Below, piece after piece: positions 9,916-21,212 of a DNA stretch of 37,153 bases. This DNA comes from Hofstenia miamia (Eukaryota > Xenacoelomorpha > Acoela). The stretch is taken from NCBI GenBank assembly GCA_004352715.1, contig SCFE01000049.1:53425-90577 (forward strand), written 5' to 3'. The notes beneath the pieces were generated by a model. That model was not told the DNA's origin. It ran no database searches and saw only the letters and a program-made list of their open reading frames with translations. Position 1 is the stretch's first letter. Every line of letters begins with the position of its first letter. A program made the position numbers and the translations under genes.

Positions 9916-10090
9916 CCGCTAAATGTATATTAAAACCTGTAGCATAACCGCGTTTCCAAAGTATATCCTTGAAATTTTGCATGATAGTGCCTCTCTATTC
10001 TACCTCCCTTTATGGTGAATTATTTTAGTTCAAGTGAATACTCAGGAAAAATGGCAAAAATAGTTATTTTGGGATAAAGTCTTACATAAA
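9339..10090. repeat. Unclassified repeat with partial duplication around a gap
   Basis: Bases 9547-9643 and 9795-9885 are near-identical direct repeats ending in (AT)n on both sides of an N gap. Upstream 9390-9530 and downstream 9940-10080 also align as a diverged pair, both with text like CTTTGAAATTT, TTTAAGTTCGAGTGAAT/TTTTAGTTCAAGTGAAT. So one repeat unit occurs about twice. There is no coding capacity. It may be a non-autonomous transposon or a satellite-like unit. Confidence 0.65.
9872..9912. repeat. (AT)n microsatellite
   Basis: AT array with one TG interruption at the end of the second copy of the duplicated unit. The first copy ends in AT at 9625-9643, into the gap. Confidence 0.95.
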
Positions 10091-11249
10091 TATAAATGAA
10101 TTTTGCATTATAATTATCTATCTCTAAAAAATAACCCACTCCTATAGAGGCATAGCTTTGCTTGCTAATATATCTCAATAGTGCACACTTAATATACTCT
10201 GAATTCGTAAACTCACAATAACAAGCTTCTCTTATATGTTAGATTAATTTCTAGTTACAAAACAGCCTTCAATATATATTTTTAAAAAAATTTCCTCTTG
10301 ATAAATCCCGAAATATAGAATAATTTCAAATTTGAGTATTCTTAACACACTATAGCCGACTTAGTGGCAATTCATGTGATTTGGCTTTGATTGCATAGGA
10401 ATGTATATTGCAAAGACCAGTGATGCTTGATTTCACTATTAACAACATGAAAAATTTCCTGTTCACATAGTAAGAACAAAATACATACACGTAGAGCTGC
10501 TGAATAATAGTGCAATGCTAGAGAATGTGAAACTTGATTTCTTCAACAAGTTGATACTGAGGCTGGATTTGATTGAAAATAGTATAATCCCAAATTGAAT
10601 AACGATTCTGGTCAATATCAAGCATTGAATTACTACAGATGAATCTAAATTCATTAATCAAAATTGCAGTATGTAGCCATTAATCTAATGCAATTACGCA
10701 TATTTTAAGTAAATATCGACTTATGCATTTTAAATATGTTTGCATAAATGTTTGAGATTATCAGTTAGCATGTGCAGAAGAACGAGGTTGGAGAGCCTTA
10801 CACATGCCTACCTATTTGAGAAAGTGGTATGCAACATACTCTAAAATATTCATAATGATTTACACGTATTTCCTAAAATGTATCATTTCAATTTTCTTAA
10901 AATATATTTCAAGGACAGCAGCATTAGGAAAATCAGGTCATTTTATGTATGGCTTGTATTAATGATTAAGCATCATTTTTAACGTACTCTAAATACGTTT
11001 TTGCAAATTTTCAGCATCTGTATGCACACATGCTCTATATTTATTTGTGTTCCAACAATTTAGATAATCCAAAATTTGCATTCAACAGTAAACATGTATT
11101 TGTGTAATTCTGTCATTGATTTAGACTATTTCAATTTACAAACATAAATGTCTTACTCTTTCGAGGTCAGTTAGCCCACATATATATATGATAGTATACT
11201 CTTGACATTAATACCTCAATATGTGTATGCTTGCACAAAGCAGTTAAGA

Positions 11250-11301
<52 letters not shown>

Positions 11302-12399
11302 GAAATTGTCCTAATTGACTATACTTGACCATACCTTTTTTCACTATCAGCAATGTAATTTCTCTAAACTGTTAATGCCCAATCATATGTAATTAAATAT
11401 ATCTATAATGTATGCTTATGCTGTACGAACTATTAACTGCATCTGCTTAGGTTCCCATGTCATCCTCATGAAGGTATTGCTGACTCAAAACGGCGTCATG
11501 CTGATGCAGAGTAGGATACAACATATCAATAGACTTCATTATGTTTGTAGAGTGTAATTATTAAATGTTAATTTAAACAGTGTATTGAGTGTATCTTGAT
11601 TGCTTGCTGAACTGATATTATGTGTTACCATAGCATTTAGTGACAAGTTGATAGATGAATAATACACAATACAATATTAATAAATTTAGGTTTTGTAATT
11701 AACATGAATGCATTCTCCTTCCTCCTGTGACATCCAATGATATTAGAATTTTTTGAGTTGGAATATAATTAATCACTATTTAATTAATTAACAATAACAT
11801 CTGTTAAATTGCTGAAGTTTTCACTCGCTGAATAAAGCTTGAATTAAAGATAAAACACCTTCGTGCATCAAATCATAAATTGTTTGTTTGTCAAAAGATT
11901 AAAGTTAAAAAATTAGTAATTGTAAAGTTTCTACTAATTTCATCTTGACCTTAAATTACATCATCTGATAAAAAGAAGAAATCTCCACCACAAATGCCAA
12001 GTTAGAATTTAGCTGATTACTCACATTTAGATAAATTTCAGGTAATTACTTATTCAATGAAAAGAGAACTGAAATTCTCTAAATGTTTATTGATACTAAT
12101 AAATATTCAAAACATAATTTCTCACAATAATTCTAACATGTATACAAAATCACTAACAGGACTTAATTTCATTTTTAGTCGATCAGACAAGCACTGTAAT
12201 ATTCAAATTATTCTTTTGGCTTATTTCTATCAAAAACTCAAGCAACTACCTTTTCAGCAGGAACATTTTATGCTGTAATATTTTTTATGACTTGTTTCAT
12301 AATACAATTTATTTAGGATTTACAAATACAATTATCTAACTAAAATTCTAGTAAAATTCCTTATTTGCCCTTGGTCAGAATAGGTGCCTTTCAGTTTGC
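10091..12399. other. No gene seen
   Basis: About 2.3 kb of AT-rich DNA with no supported gene. It contains an (AT)n array at 11253-11296. Two small protein-like stretches were looked at (minus strand near 10480-10660, and a GC-richer patch at 11450-11515), but neither has convincing exon boundaries or a family match. Confidence 0.6.
11253..11296. repeat. (AT)n microsatellite
   Basis: Pure AT dinucleotide array of about 44 bases. Confidence 0.97.
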
Positions 12400-15250
12400 A
12401 ACTTTCTACTGAAGAGTGAGGTTGTCAATAGTGCCCTTATGCTTGCCCCCTCTAACTTGGCTTTATATTTGAGCAGTTCCACTCTCTCTCCATTTACCAG
12501 TGTGTGCTTCCTCTATTAAATATTCCATTTATTCATTCTTCCACTGTAACCTTTCATATTGTCTATTTTTTGTAATCCTAAGGATGATCTCCACCTCTGT
12601 TGACTCTGTCTACTTGCAGCATAGGTATTTCATTTCTTTCAGGACTGTGTTTGCTTCAACCACTTCTATCTGCTAGTGTACGTCTTTCTCATATTTTAGC
12701 AGGTGGTATGGTCTTATTTCTCCTTCTATATATATTTGTTCAGCATTGTCACCGTCAATTGCCAGTTTTTTAAACTTGGTATATGCTGGATCTTGAACTA
12801 TTTGTTCTGCTTTCCATAAGTCCCATGCATATGTGTTTTCCTCTGACATCAGTTTTAACAGTGGTTTTTTAATCCTCCACTTCGGCATTATCATTGGAAT
12901 TCTTGTCATCAGGGTGGTTTTGCAGATCAATAATTCCTTTCTATAAAACTTTCTTTGGCCTTATCTGTTTTTTTTATTGCTCTGGCCTGTGCTATTCTAA
13001 TTGTTGCTTGGTAATTAGTTTTCCATTGCACCAATCTCCCAAAACCTTGTGGGGAGCCCTACTTTTTTTAATCTTTAAGTTTCTTCTTGTTTTATTACTA
13101 AATTGGTTGTTATACACTCCACATCTATAGCCATTTGGTTATCTGGCCTCATGAGTTCAGTCAATTCTTTTTCTGTAAATGCTTTGGTGTATATGAATTT
13201 TTCAACCAACTTAGAAAATGACACTTTTAGTGGCTCATCATATCTTTCTGTTATGTAATTATTCATCTCATGATCTATTGAGGTACCTTTTTGGTTGGAT
13301 ATATGCCTATTCTATTCATGATTTAAATGATTGACATTTTTCCAATTTGTGCCTCTTTGTTTGCAAATCTTGTGAATAGCTTTTCAAATTGTGCTGTTGC
13401 TTTCTTACTTTTGACTGGGGACATTCTAGCCTTCACATTTGCCTGTAGCCAGTTCTTAATGTTGGGCACTATTTGTGACTCTGCAATTTCATGACCTCTT
13501 TTGTTTGCTCTTCTTACTCATATTTTCTGATCAATCAGGGCCCATTATCCATTATTGCCCATAAAAAATATTGTCATTATCCACACTGCACTCCTGTACT
13601 TAATCATGGAGCAGTTAAGTTCTTGAAATATTCCTCTACATTCTTCTTGTGTTTGTAGTTCATAGCTTCATTCTATGTCCTCCAATATATTTTCTATTGA
13701 TTTATGGTATTTCCCCATAAAAGTTCTGATTTTTATGTTTGGCCACTGTCTTCAATGAGTCTGTCTGCTTTTATTTCTTGCTAGACTTCTTGAAGTTCCT
13801 TAAGGAATTCTCTTCATTGATTCAAACTGCATAAAATATTAAAATTTGTTAGTTCCTCTAAATTTTCTATGTGTCCTAGGGTTTCCGTCATTTGAGCTTG
13901 CATGAACATACCTACTGCCATCCATGGATGTACCATAAATTCTTGTGTCAGAGCCCAATGGTCTAGTTTGAGGGCTGTTTCTATCAATCTTCACTCCATC
14001 TGTTGTAACTGGATATTGTCTATTGCAAAGATATTCTGTGCACAATCTGCCATTTCTTGGATGGCCTATGGCAGGGCCTTGTCTTCTCTGCTGCTCACTA
14101 TTATTAACTTTACTATCTCTTAATTAGTGACCATCATTGACTTGTTGATGGCTTTTGGAAGGTTCTTCGCATTTCAACATCTTTCAAGTATACAATAAGC
14201 CAATTGTCACCCTCCAGGTTTACTGTTCCATCTTTGCTACCATTCTGCATTTCATTATCAGCTTTTGTGCTTCTTCCAGCTTAAACTTGTCATTATATGA
14301 GACATGGAAAATGCTTCTGAAATATGTTTGTGATAATCTCCTATCCATTTGTTCTATATAGCTGATGATTGTGTTGACTTTTGGCCTGCATTTGCATTTA
14401 TTACTAGTGGCACACTCATGATTTGGATGTTTACTTTAGAATATTTTTGAGTGATCTCATCACATGTTCTTGCAACAGTTTTCCATTTGTGTTTTCAGTT
14501 ATCCTTCTAGTCTTCATGAAAAATAGATGCAGCACTTCTATGCCTATTCTTGTCATTTTATCTGATCTCTCTTTTGATATGAAGTGGCTGCAGTTTGACA
14601 GTGGAGAGCTGCCTGTTCTAGTTTTCTTGTGCACTTCTATTTCTTGAGTGCACAATATTCTTTTGAGTGCACATGTACTAGGTTGATCCTTTATGTCAGA
14701 GGATCACTGAAGGTCCCTTTAGTTTCAGAGATTGTCCATTTGCTCTCTACCAACAGGTTTCTGCTCTGCTCTTCTCTTCTTTCTTCACTGAGGTTTCCAC
14801 AGATCCTCACCTTCTGGATTGTTGAATGGTGTGCTTGCACATCTTTGTGGTACCTCAGTATTTGTGTCCTGCACACACTTTATTGGATGTAGGATGTTCT
14901 CCCTTCCTTGTATCATTCCCACTGACCTCTCTTCATCTTTTGTGTTCCTAAACATAGTTAATGCATTTAAATCCCATACTGTTGGGTCATAATGATTTTC
15001 ATTTTTAGCCTCTCTATGAGTGATTACACAAGGTAATATCTCTAATTCATATATTTTATGATATACTTGTTTATTGAAATTCTTCCCCATCAATGTTATC
15101 AACATAATTCATTATGTAATAATTTCGGTTTCCATTGGGTATTATTTCAAATTCTGCATTCTTGATTAGTTCCACATGTTGTATGTCTCCAATTGTGTGT
15201 TTGAAATTCTGAAGATGACGATGTGTGTCCATTACTTAACTTATATTGGT
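12400..15250 (-). pseudogene. Old A-rich retroelement-like coding remnant, unrecognised
   Basis: The minus strand is A-rich and poor in CpG, like the coding strand of the Gypsy gags here, and carries several short open pieces: 15105-14785 (with PTVWDLNALTMF), 14655-14431, 14045-13839, 13266-13075 and 12930-12673 (with AEQIVQDPAYTKFKKLAIDG). It follows, in minus-strand order, a Gypsy gag fragment at 15650-15298. I find no zinc knuckle, protease triad, YxDD or integrase residues. It may be a decayed accessory or envelope region, or an unrelated element. No function can be assigned. Confidence 0.4.
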
Positions 15251-15297
15251 TGTTGTGGAGTGTTTATGTTACTGTAAATGGACACTGGCCATAATGA

Positions 15298-15650
15298 TCT
15301 TAGGTTCTTAAATTATCCATCATTAAGTAGTGTTGGTAGGCTGCTCCAACCAGATATAGAAGGAATTTGGCTGCTGCTTTCTCCTGTCTCACTCTTTGTT
15401 TCTGCATTTCAATTTAAATATTGATAGCCATTTTTTGAAGTTTGGTGTGAAAGAATTTATCTTTCCTGTGAATTTTGTTAATGTAGTTCTACATGGAGCC
15501 ATATCAAGTTGTCTAATCCAACTTAGTATTGAGTCTTTGAATTGTGGTTTCTCCTTCAATTTTGTCTCTGGTTGTTATATTTTCATGACTAGTGTACTTA
15601 ATCTATCTACCAATTCTGTCTCTGTTTCCTTCATATTCAGTTGGTTGCAA
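15298..15650 (-). pseudogene. Third Ty3/Gypsy-like gag fragment
   Basis: On the minus strand, ETETELVDRLSTLV and TTLTKFTGKINSF correspond to the acidic patch and capsid start of the first element (FIDEITKV, ATLPKF). After a frameshift, AAAKFLLYLVGAAYQHYLMM matches the FPLYLTGAAAQHYLLL block. Stops and shifts are frequent, so it is old. No zinc knuckle was found downstream. Confidence 0.65.
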
Positions 15651-16430
15651 CTATACTTTTTCAGAGGACATGTGCCTCCTCTATCTGGAAATGAGGCAGT
15701 ATAATACCCATTGAAACAACAATAACCCTGAAATATCCGCTGAACAAAAACTGTGTGAGTCTCATCCAGTTGCTCAATCGCAAAGCCAGTTGCACTAAGC
15801 CATTTAGGGAAATTAAGCAGATAAAGAAAGGGGAGAGAATTCTCTTGTACTGTTTTCAGATTTTAAATATCTTCATGAGTTATAAGAAATATCCCAAGTT
15901 TGAATGCTGCAAATATTGACGAGAGGGCTTGCATACAAAACACATAATCTTACAAAAAAATTCCATTCAATTTTTTTAGGAAAGACACCACATTATCAGG
16001 ATTTTTCAGTACCAGCATCCGCTGGGCTCTACTGACCATGAGTTAAATGTATACTTTTGAAAACAGAATGTATGCTTTGAACCAGGAAGCAGGTTTAGAA
16101 AAAATAAGACTTGTCAGATGGTGGGCTAAAAAATGAACCATTTCCCAATCTGATTTAAGATGTTTCAGCTCATCCAACAGATAATTTTTGTATTGAAGAA
16201 CAAAAATGAGTTCATAAAAGTGGAGAGTTAATATTCAAAGCTCTACAAGTATTGTTTAATAGTTTGTTTAATTACTGATCACTAGCACAAAGCAAAACAG
16301 ACAAAGTCTTCAAAAGCCTTCCTTCCTGCCTAAAAGCATACATGCTGGTGACAGCTCTTTGATTAATTTTTTGCTGAAGAAATGATACGCTTTCTCACAG
16401 TCAAATGCAATGGCAATCAGCAGTAGCAAT
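15651..16430 (-). other. Long minus-strand frame with few stops, unrecognised
   Basis: A single minus-strand frame from about 16430 leads into the gag fragment with about seven stops in 250 codons, fewer than expected in such AT-rich DNA. It contains FDCEKAYHFFSKKLIKELSP, LDELKHLKSDWEMVHFLAHH and LNFPKWLSATGFAIEQLDET. I cannot place it in a family. It may be an old coding region (retroelement or processed gene) or a chance frame. Confidence 0.3.
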
Positions 16431-16628
16431 TTCAAAATTATTTAAATTTCAATACTTCATTTGTGTCCTGGTGATTACTGCTGATCTGAATATGAAAAAA
16501 ATACAAATTTGTCAAGGAATCTACACAAGAGGCGTTTCAAAACACAGCTTCTAATTTCAATTTTAAAATGTCCAAGTTTGTTATGACGCCATGATGACTT
16601 CAGATAAATAATAATTTACATAAATATG

Positions 16629-16668
<40 letters not shown>

Positions 16669-17890
16669 AATTGCACTAGGCATATATTTAATTTTCTATT
16701 ATCGGATGAGCCAAGGATGCACAAATATGGAATTTAATTTCAGTTGCAAAAGAAGTTCAGATTTTTCCTATGCAATTATAACAAGAAGTTTAAAGATCTT
16801 CGTGAATTTGTGGTAAATTACAATGATCATATAATTTCTCTCTCTCTCTCTTCACTTTGGAAAATTGAGGCTACACAGGTATTACACAAGATTTATTAGA
16901 TAGAAAAAATATATGGAATTACGTAATGACATTGTTACATCACCTACATATTGCAATTTGAAATTCCCAACATTTTAGTTTTCTAATTTGTGTGGCTGCT
17001 GCTATGAGTATCTTCCCGTGCAAACAATCATGATCTGTGCTGAGGGGTTTCAAATAGAGTTCAGTGGTACCACAAAAAGCTTAGTACCTGTGCCATCCCA
17101 ATGCCACGAATCTTATTTCCAGTACTATTTATTCATAGGGAACTGTGACCTCAAAACATTAAAATTAATAAAATATGGGAAATACAGAATAATCCACCAA
17201 AACCTGAAATCAACAGTTTGTTAGCATATTCAGGATCTAAGTATGTTCTACAATCCGCAATTGTTAACCCAGAATTGACAAGTGATCACTCAGACATAGC
17301 AGATTATAGGCAATGAAATTTAGTCAATGAGTAATCAGTAATTACGACTATATGTTAAAAATAAACAAAAAATCAGTCCACATTTATACTGAAATCCCAA
17401 TACTGGTAAATATTTTTAATGTAATACTGGTTTCACATCATATCATTTACGAGACTACACCAACAGGAATGTTATTGCCAACAGGACGGTATGGTACTGC
17501 AGATATCTAGTCTCAATGCACTGTTGATTTTTTATTTAGCAACTAAATAATTTGCTGTAATGAATTTTTCAATGTCAATTTTTTCATTGTAGCGAGTTGA
17601 TCAAGTAATTAATCACAGTGCACGCAGGTCTGTTGAAAACACTATGTTCCATTTTATAGGTCAATAGTTTAATCAACGTGAAAATAGATCATGCAGAAAT
17701 TTTTTAATTTCTGTGATTGTTAAATTGCTAGTGTGTTGACGTAAAGAAAGCTCTATGTTCTATTTTGTAAAGTAAATAGTATTTGCGTAAATTAATAATT
17801 ACTAGTGTGCGCGTCACCTTACAGAAACAAGAAAAATTTTGCTATCAATAATGTTCACTTCAGACATCCTGTAGATGTTGTGAATATTAT
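16431..17890. other. No gene seen
   Basis: AT-rich sequence with an (AT)n array at 16627-16669 and a short CT run at 16838-16851. A 78-codon plus-strand frame at 16988-17224 has no recognisable features. Two similar short stretches near 17635-17690 and 17745-17800 (both with CTATGTTC and ATTTTAT/ATTTTGT) hint at an old local duplication. Confidence 0.55.
16627..16669. repeat. (AT)n microsatellite
   Basis: AT array with TGTA interruptions. Confidence 0.95.
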
Positions 17891-18006
17891 AGTTGGCTGC
17901 AAAAAAAATGAGACTGAGCACCTATTTTTTCACGCTTTGTGGAAACGTATTGAGACGTTTTAGAGGAAAATTATAAAATAAAAGACAACGAGAATTTTGT
18001 GAACTT

Positions 18007-18099
18007 NCAGAAACAAAGTACAATTGTGGTCGTCAAAGAAATGTCCAAGACCAACAAAAGTGGTTCTAAAGTTCGACCAAAAAATTATGGTTTGGGGAG
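18007..18099 (+). repeat. Misplaced copy of transposase catalytic-region DNA
   Basis: These ~92 bases repeat 18580-18668 of the same element with a few mismatches. They sit where copy A has leader sequence, and are bounded by an N at 18007 and a gap at 18100. This looks like a contig from another copy inserted by the assembler rather than real structure. Confidence 0.8.
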
Positions 18100-18150
18100 N
18101 NNNNNNNNNNNNNNNNNNNNTTTGCAAAGTTTCAACTTGATTTCTTCGGA

Positions 18151-19101
18151 ATGGAAACGTTGGAACAGCTTGAAAACGCCTTTGCGATATCGCAAATTTC
18201 TTGATCAACTTATTTTCGAAAGCTGAAAAAAATTCGACAAGGAGAATCTNNNNNNNNNNNNNNNNNNNNNNNNNNNNNNNNNNNNNCTCGAAAAATTATT
18301 GGAAAATTCATTCAGAAAACAGTCGCAATTGCTCTCAAAAATCCCTATATTTCTGGGAAAAAAATTGCAAACCGACTTCAAACTGAAGCCGACATCTCTG
18401 TGCATGAAACCACAGTTCAGAGAACACTGAAAAAAAGTGGAGTTACAAAAATTGGCAGAAAAAATCGACTTCTGATTACAAAAGAACATCAAGAAAAAAG
18501 ATTAAATTTCGTGAAAGATTGGAAAGACTACACTTTTGAAGATGTTTGGATAACTGATGAGTGCGTATTTCAACTACACAGAAACAAAGTACAAGTGTGG
18601 TCGTCAAAGAAATGTCCAAGACCAACAAAAGCGGTTCCAAAGTTCGACCAAAAAATTATGGTTTGGGGAGCACTTTCCTATCGTGGGTTTTATTTGAAAA
18701 TTTTAGACGGAAAAGCCACAATCGACAGTCAAAGATATTGCCAAATTATAGCTGAATTTATGCCTTATGCTGATGCTTTATATGATGATGGATGGATACT
18801 CCAACAGGACGGAGCAACCCCGCACACGTCAGCAAAGACAAAAAATTGGTTTTCTGAAAATAATATCCAGGTTTTGCAATGGCCACCAAGTTCTGCTGAT
18901 CTTTTTCCAATCGAAAACGTGTGGCAGATATTGAAAAATGACGTTGAGAAGAAAAATCCGAAAAATATATCCGATTTAAAAGGAAAAATCCAAGAAAGTA
19001 AACACATTTTGACATCTGCAATGAAGTCCAATTTAATGAAATCAGTTTCAGTTCGTTTGAATGAAGTTATTTCTACAGGAGGAAAACAAATTAGACTTTG
19101 A
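18151..19101 (+). pseudogene. Tc1 transposase (DD34E), nearly full length
   Basis: The frame starts at ATG 18151 and stays consistent across the 37-base gap to TGA 19099-19101, about 317 codons, normal for Tc1. An N-terminal helix-turn-helix (STYFRKLKKIRQ) and a second DNA-binding helix region with NPYISGKKIANRLQ precede the catalytic domain. The triad is present: Asp at 18556 (WITDECVF), Asp at 18808 (LQQDGATPH) and Glu at 18913 (FPIENVW), with 34 residues between the last two. The only defect seen is TGA at 18202-18204, where copy A has CGA. The family performs cut-and-paste transposition into TA. Confidence 0.93.
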
Positions 19102-19221
19102 TGCTTTTTACTTATAGTCCTTAAATGTATCTTTAAAATGTTACCTTTCTTGAGTGGTTGCGTTCAGTAGTTCAAAAGTAATGTCTTTTTTCTAGTCTCA
19201 ATTTTTTTGATTGTTCATCAT

Positions 19222-20103
19222 AGCTTAGCTGACTCAATGAAACAAATTCATTTTTTGAATTACGTAGCAAAGTAACTAAGTTGCTATCAAAACTTCAATG
19301 TTTTTCACCCCTTAAATTCTAAGCAAGCATCAGAATTGCCTAATAATATTTTTCATTAAAAAAATTCGTACTTGAAAATGACAAAATCTCCTTGTAGTTT
19401 TTATTTGATACAAAAATATTTTTTCCTATGTCTAGAATCTAGATTAATAACTAAAAGCATGATATTGTCATGAATAAATTGTTATTACTTTCAATTTCCT
19501 AATGTGATAAATACTTTACACAATGCCCTAATTTAAGCCATTTTAATAAGCTTATGTCAGATCATAATTGAATTTAAATCATTTTATTGAGTTATGATTT
19601 TCTTCCTCGGCGCATATGAACTAAGAAAGAATTAACGTTAGTTTTACGTTTTTTTCTTATTGAAAACATAGTTCTACAATAACAAACGCCAATAAATTAT
19701 TATTTAGTTTATTCATTTTTGGATATATATATGATCATTTGCACAAGCTTAAGTCTATTGAAGAATTGGCTGCAGCAATCAACCTATTCTTGAAAAAATT
19801 TTTACTACGATGATGAAGAAAAGCTGTGAAGCAAGCGAGTACATTTTGTATGTAAAAACCATCAAACTTTAAATTTTGTTGAATATTATAATTTATTATG
19901 ATTTTGGAATAACGAACCTTATAAGAATTAAGAAATAATTGCCCATTCATACTTTTAATTCAATAACTTTGGGCAATTATTTGAGTAGCGGTATAATGCA
20001 AAAGCATAAATGTTTAATAAGATATTGAACTCTTTAGGATTATAAAATGATATTACGACTTTTGTGATGTGGGGTGAAAGTAAAATTCCATTGTTGTAAA
20101 TTC
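19222..20103. other. No gene seen
   Basis: AT-rich sequence without supported genes, inverted-repeat ends or long open frames. Confidence 0.6.
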
Positions 20104-20387
20104 CACTGGTTTAGGGATGTGCCAGAATTCGGTATACGGATCAGGTATCCGGTTGAATCTACAATTACACAACCGGATCCGGATATCTAGTATCCGGTGA
20201 AAATTTAACTTGTTTACCGGATTTTACCGGATAACATATTCTGAGATAAAATTTGTATTAAATTGGAATTTTCAAGGAAAAGGCTTTATTTTTTACATGA
20301 TATGGAAGTTGTCATGCAAAAAAATAAATTTTTCTGACTTATCTATTTAATATTTATTTATTTTCATTAGCTGTTCTTGATTAATAC

Positions 20388-21212
20388 TAGGGCAACCAAA
20401 AGCAATATATCCCATTTTTCTCCAATGGTCTATTTTGCAGTATGCTTAAAATTAGATACTTTTCAGACTCGGGGTGCAATTAAATAGTAAAATTTGAAGT
20501 TACAAAATGTCAAATTTTTGTTTTTTGAAAAATGCGGTAAATTTGTGGCTGAAATGTCATAAAAGTCTTGTTTTGGCATAGTTTCATTCAAATTAAGATA
20601 AAAACTTAAAAATTGATACTGGATTGTTACTGCTTTAAATCATTTGAACTAAAAAAAATATATATCCAATCAATTTCAATTAATGTACTATGCGGACCTA
20701 ACCCCCGAGAAGTTTAATTGCTAATTAATTATTGACCTGAGCCGACCCACAGATCGACACGTTTCTAGGACTGACCGTGTATGCTGGCAGTTAAGAAATA
20801 TTAAAGGAAAATACCAGTTTCACTTCTATAATGAATGGAAAAGGGATGGAATTGTATGCCAAGCTACGAAAATGTCAAGCACCATCGGCTGCATTTGAGA
20901 GAAGCATCACTATGTTGAGAAAACTCTTAGCCTGTGACATAAATCTTTACCACAATAACATGTGGAAATTTATATGCTGTTTTTATAATTTAGTGAAGTA
21001 GTTGCTTTAGAAAATTGACTTTCTATTATGTAGAGTTTTTTGAATTTGTTCTTATCCTGTTTTCAGTAGTAGAAAATCGTATTATATTGCTTATATGGAT
21101 CATTTTGAAAATTGGTGAGTCATATTTTAGGGCATATTTAGCTAAATTTCGGCATATTTTGTCATAAAAATAAGGTCATATTTTTTTTAAAAACATATTT
21201 CTGGTTGCCCTG
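20388..21212. mobile_element. Nested non-autonomous element with AGGGCAACC ends
   Basis: TAGGGCAACCAAAA begins at 20388 and its reverse complement TTTCTGGTTGCCCTG ends at 21212, an inverted pair of about 13 bases in the hAT style. The flanking octamers (ATTAATAC, GCAATAAT) do not match, so the target duplication is lost or the boundary is off. The interior is AT-rich with no open frame. It includes a stretch (20671-20740) found again at 30884-30950. Confidence 0.6.
20671..20740. repeat. Dispersed repeat, partner at 30884-30950
   Basis: Both places read CAATTTCAATTAATGTACT, then GGCCTA/GGACCTA, CGAGAAGTT and TAATTATTGACC/TAATTGTTGACC, each preceded by a short AT run. It is a piece of an unidentified interspersed repeat. 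Confidence 0.7.

Larger units (their letters stand above)
17892..19221 (+). mobile_element. Tc1-type transposon, copy B (plus)
   Basis: It starts TA|GTTGGCTGCAAAAA (TA at 17890-17891), matching the end of copy A. The right end carries the inner repeat AGTCTCAATTTTTTT and closes near TA at 19222. The outermost bases there differ from the left repeat, so the exact end is uncertain. Length of about 1.33 kb is typical of Tc1. Two N gaps and a misplaced internal block disturb the 5' third. Confidence 0.92.

Noticed and set aside
10463-10660. Minus-strand frames including NSMLDIDQNRYSIWDY
   Set aside because: Protein-like in one frame with a TTTAG acceptor, but no donor site and a stop after about 40 codons; too weak to call an exon.
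10765-10840. Plus-strand ACAEERGWRAL wording resembling a LINE C-terminus
   Set aside because: Only a dozen residues, open in two frames, no supporting context.
11450-11515. GC-richer patch with open frames on both strands
   Set aside because: No matching donor and acceptor pair and under 70 bases; could be a fragment of anything.
16988-17224. 78-codon plus-strand ORF
   Set aside because: No recognisable features, no exon signals, and length is not unusual by chance.
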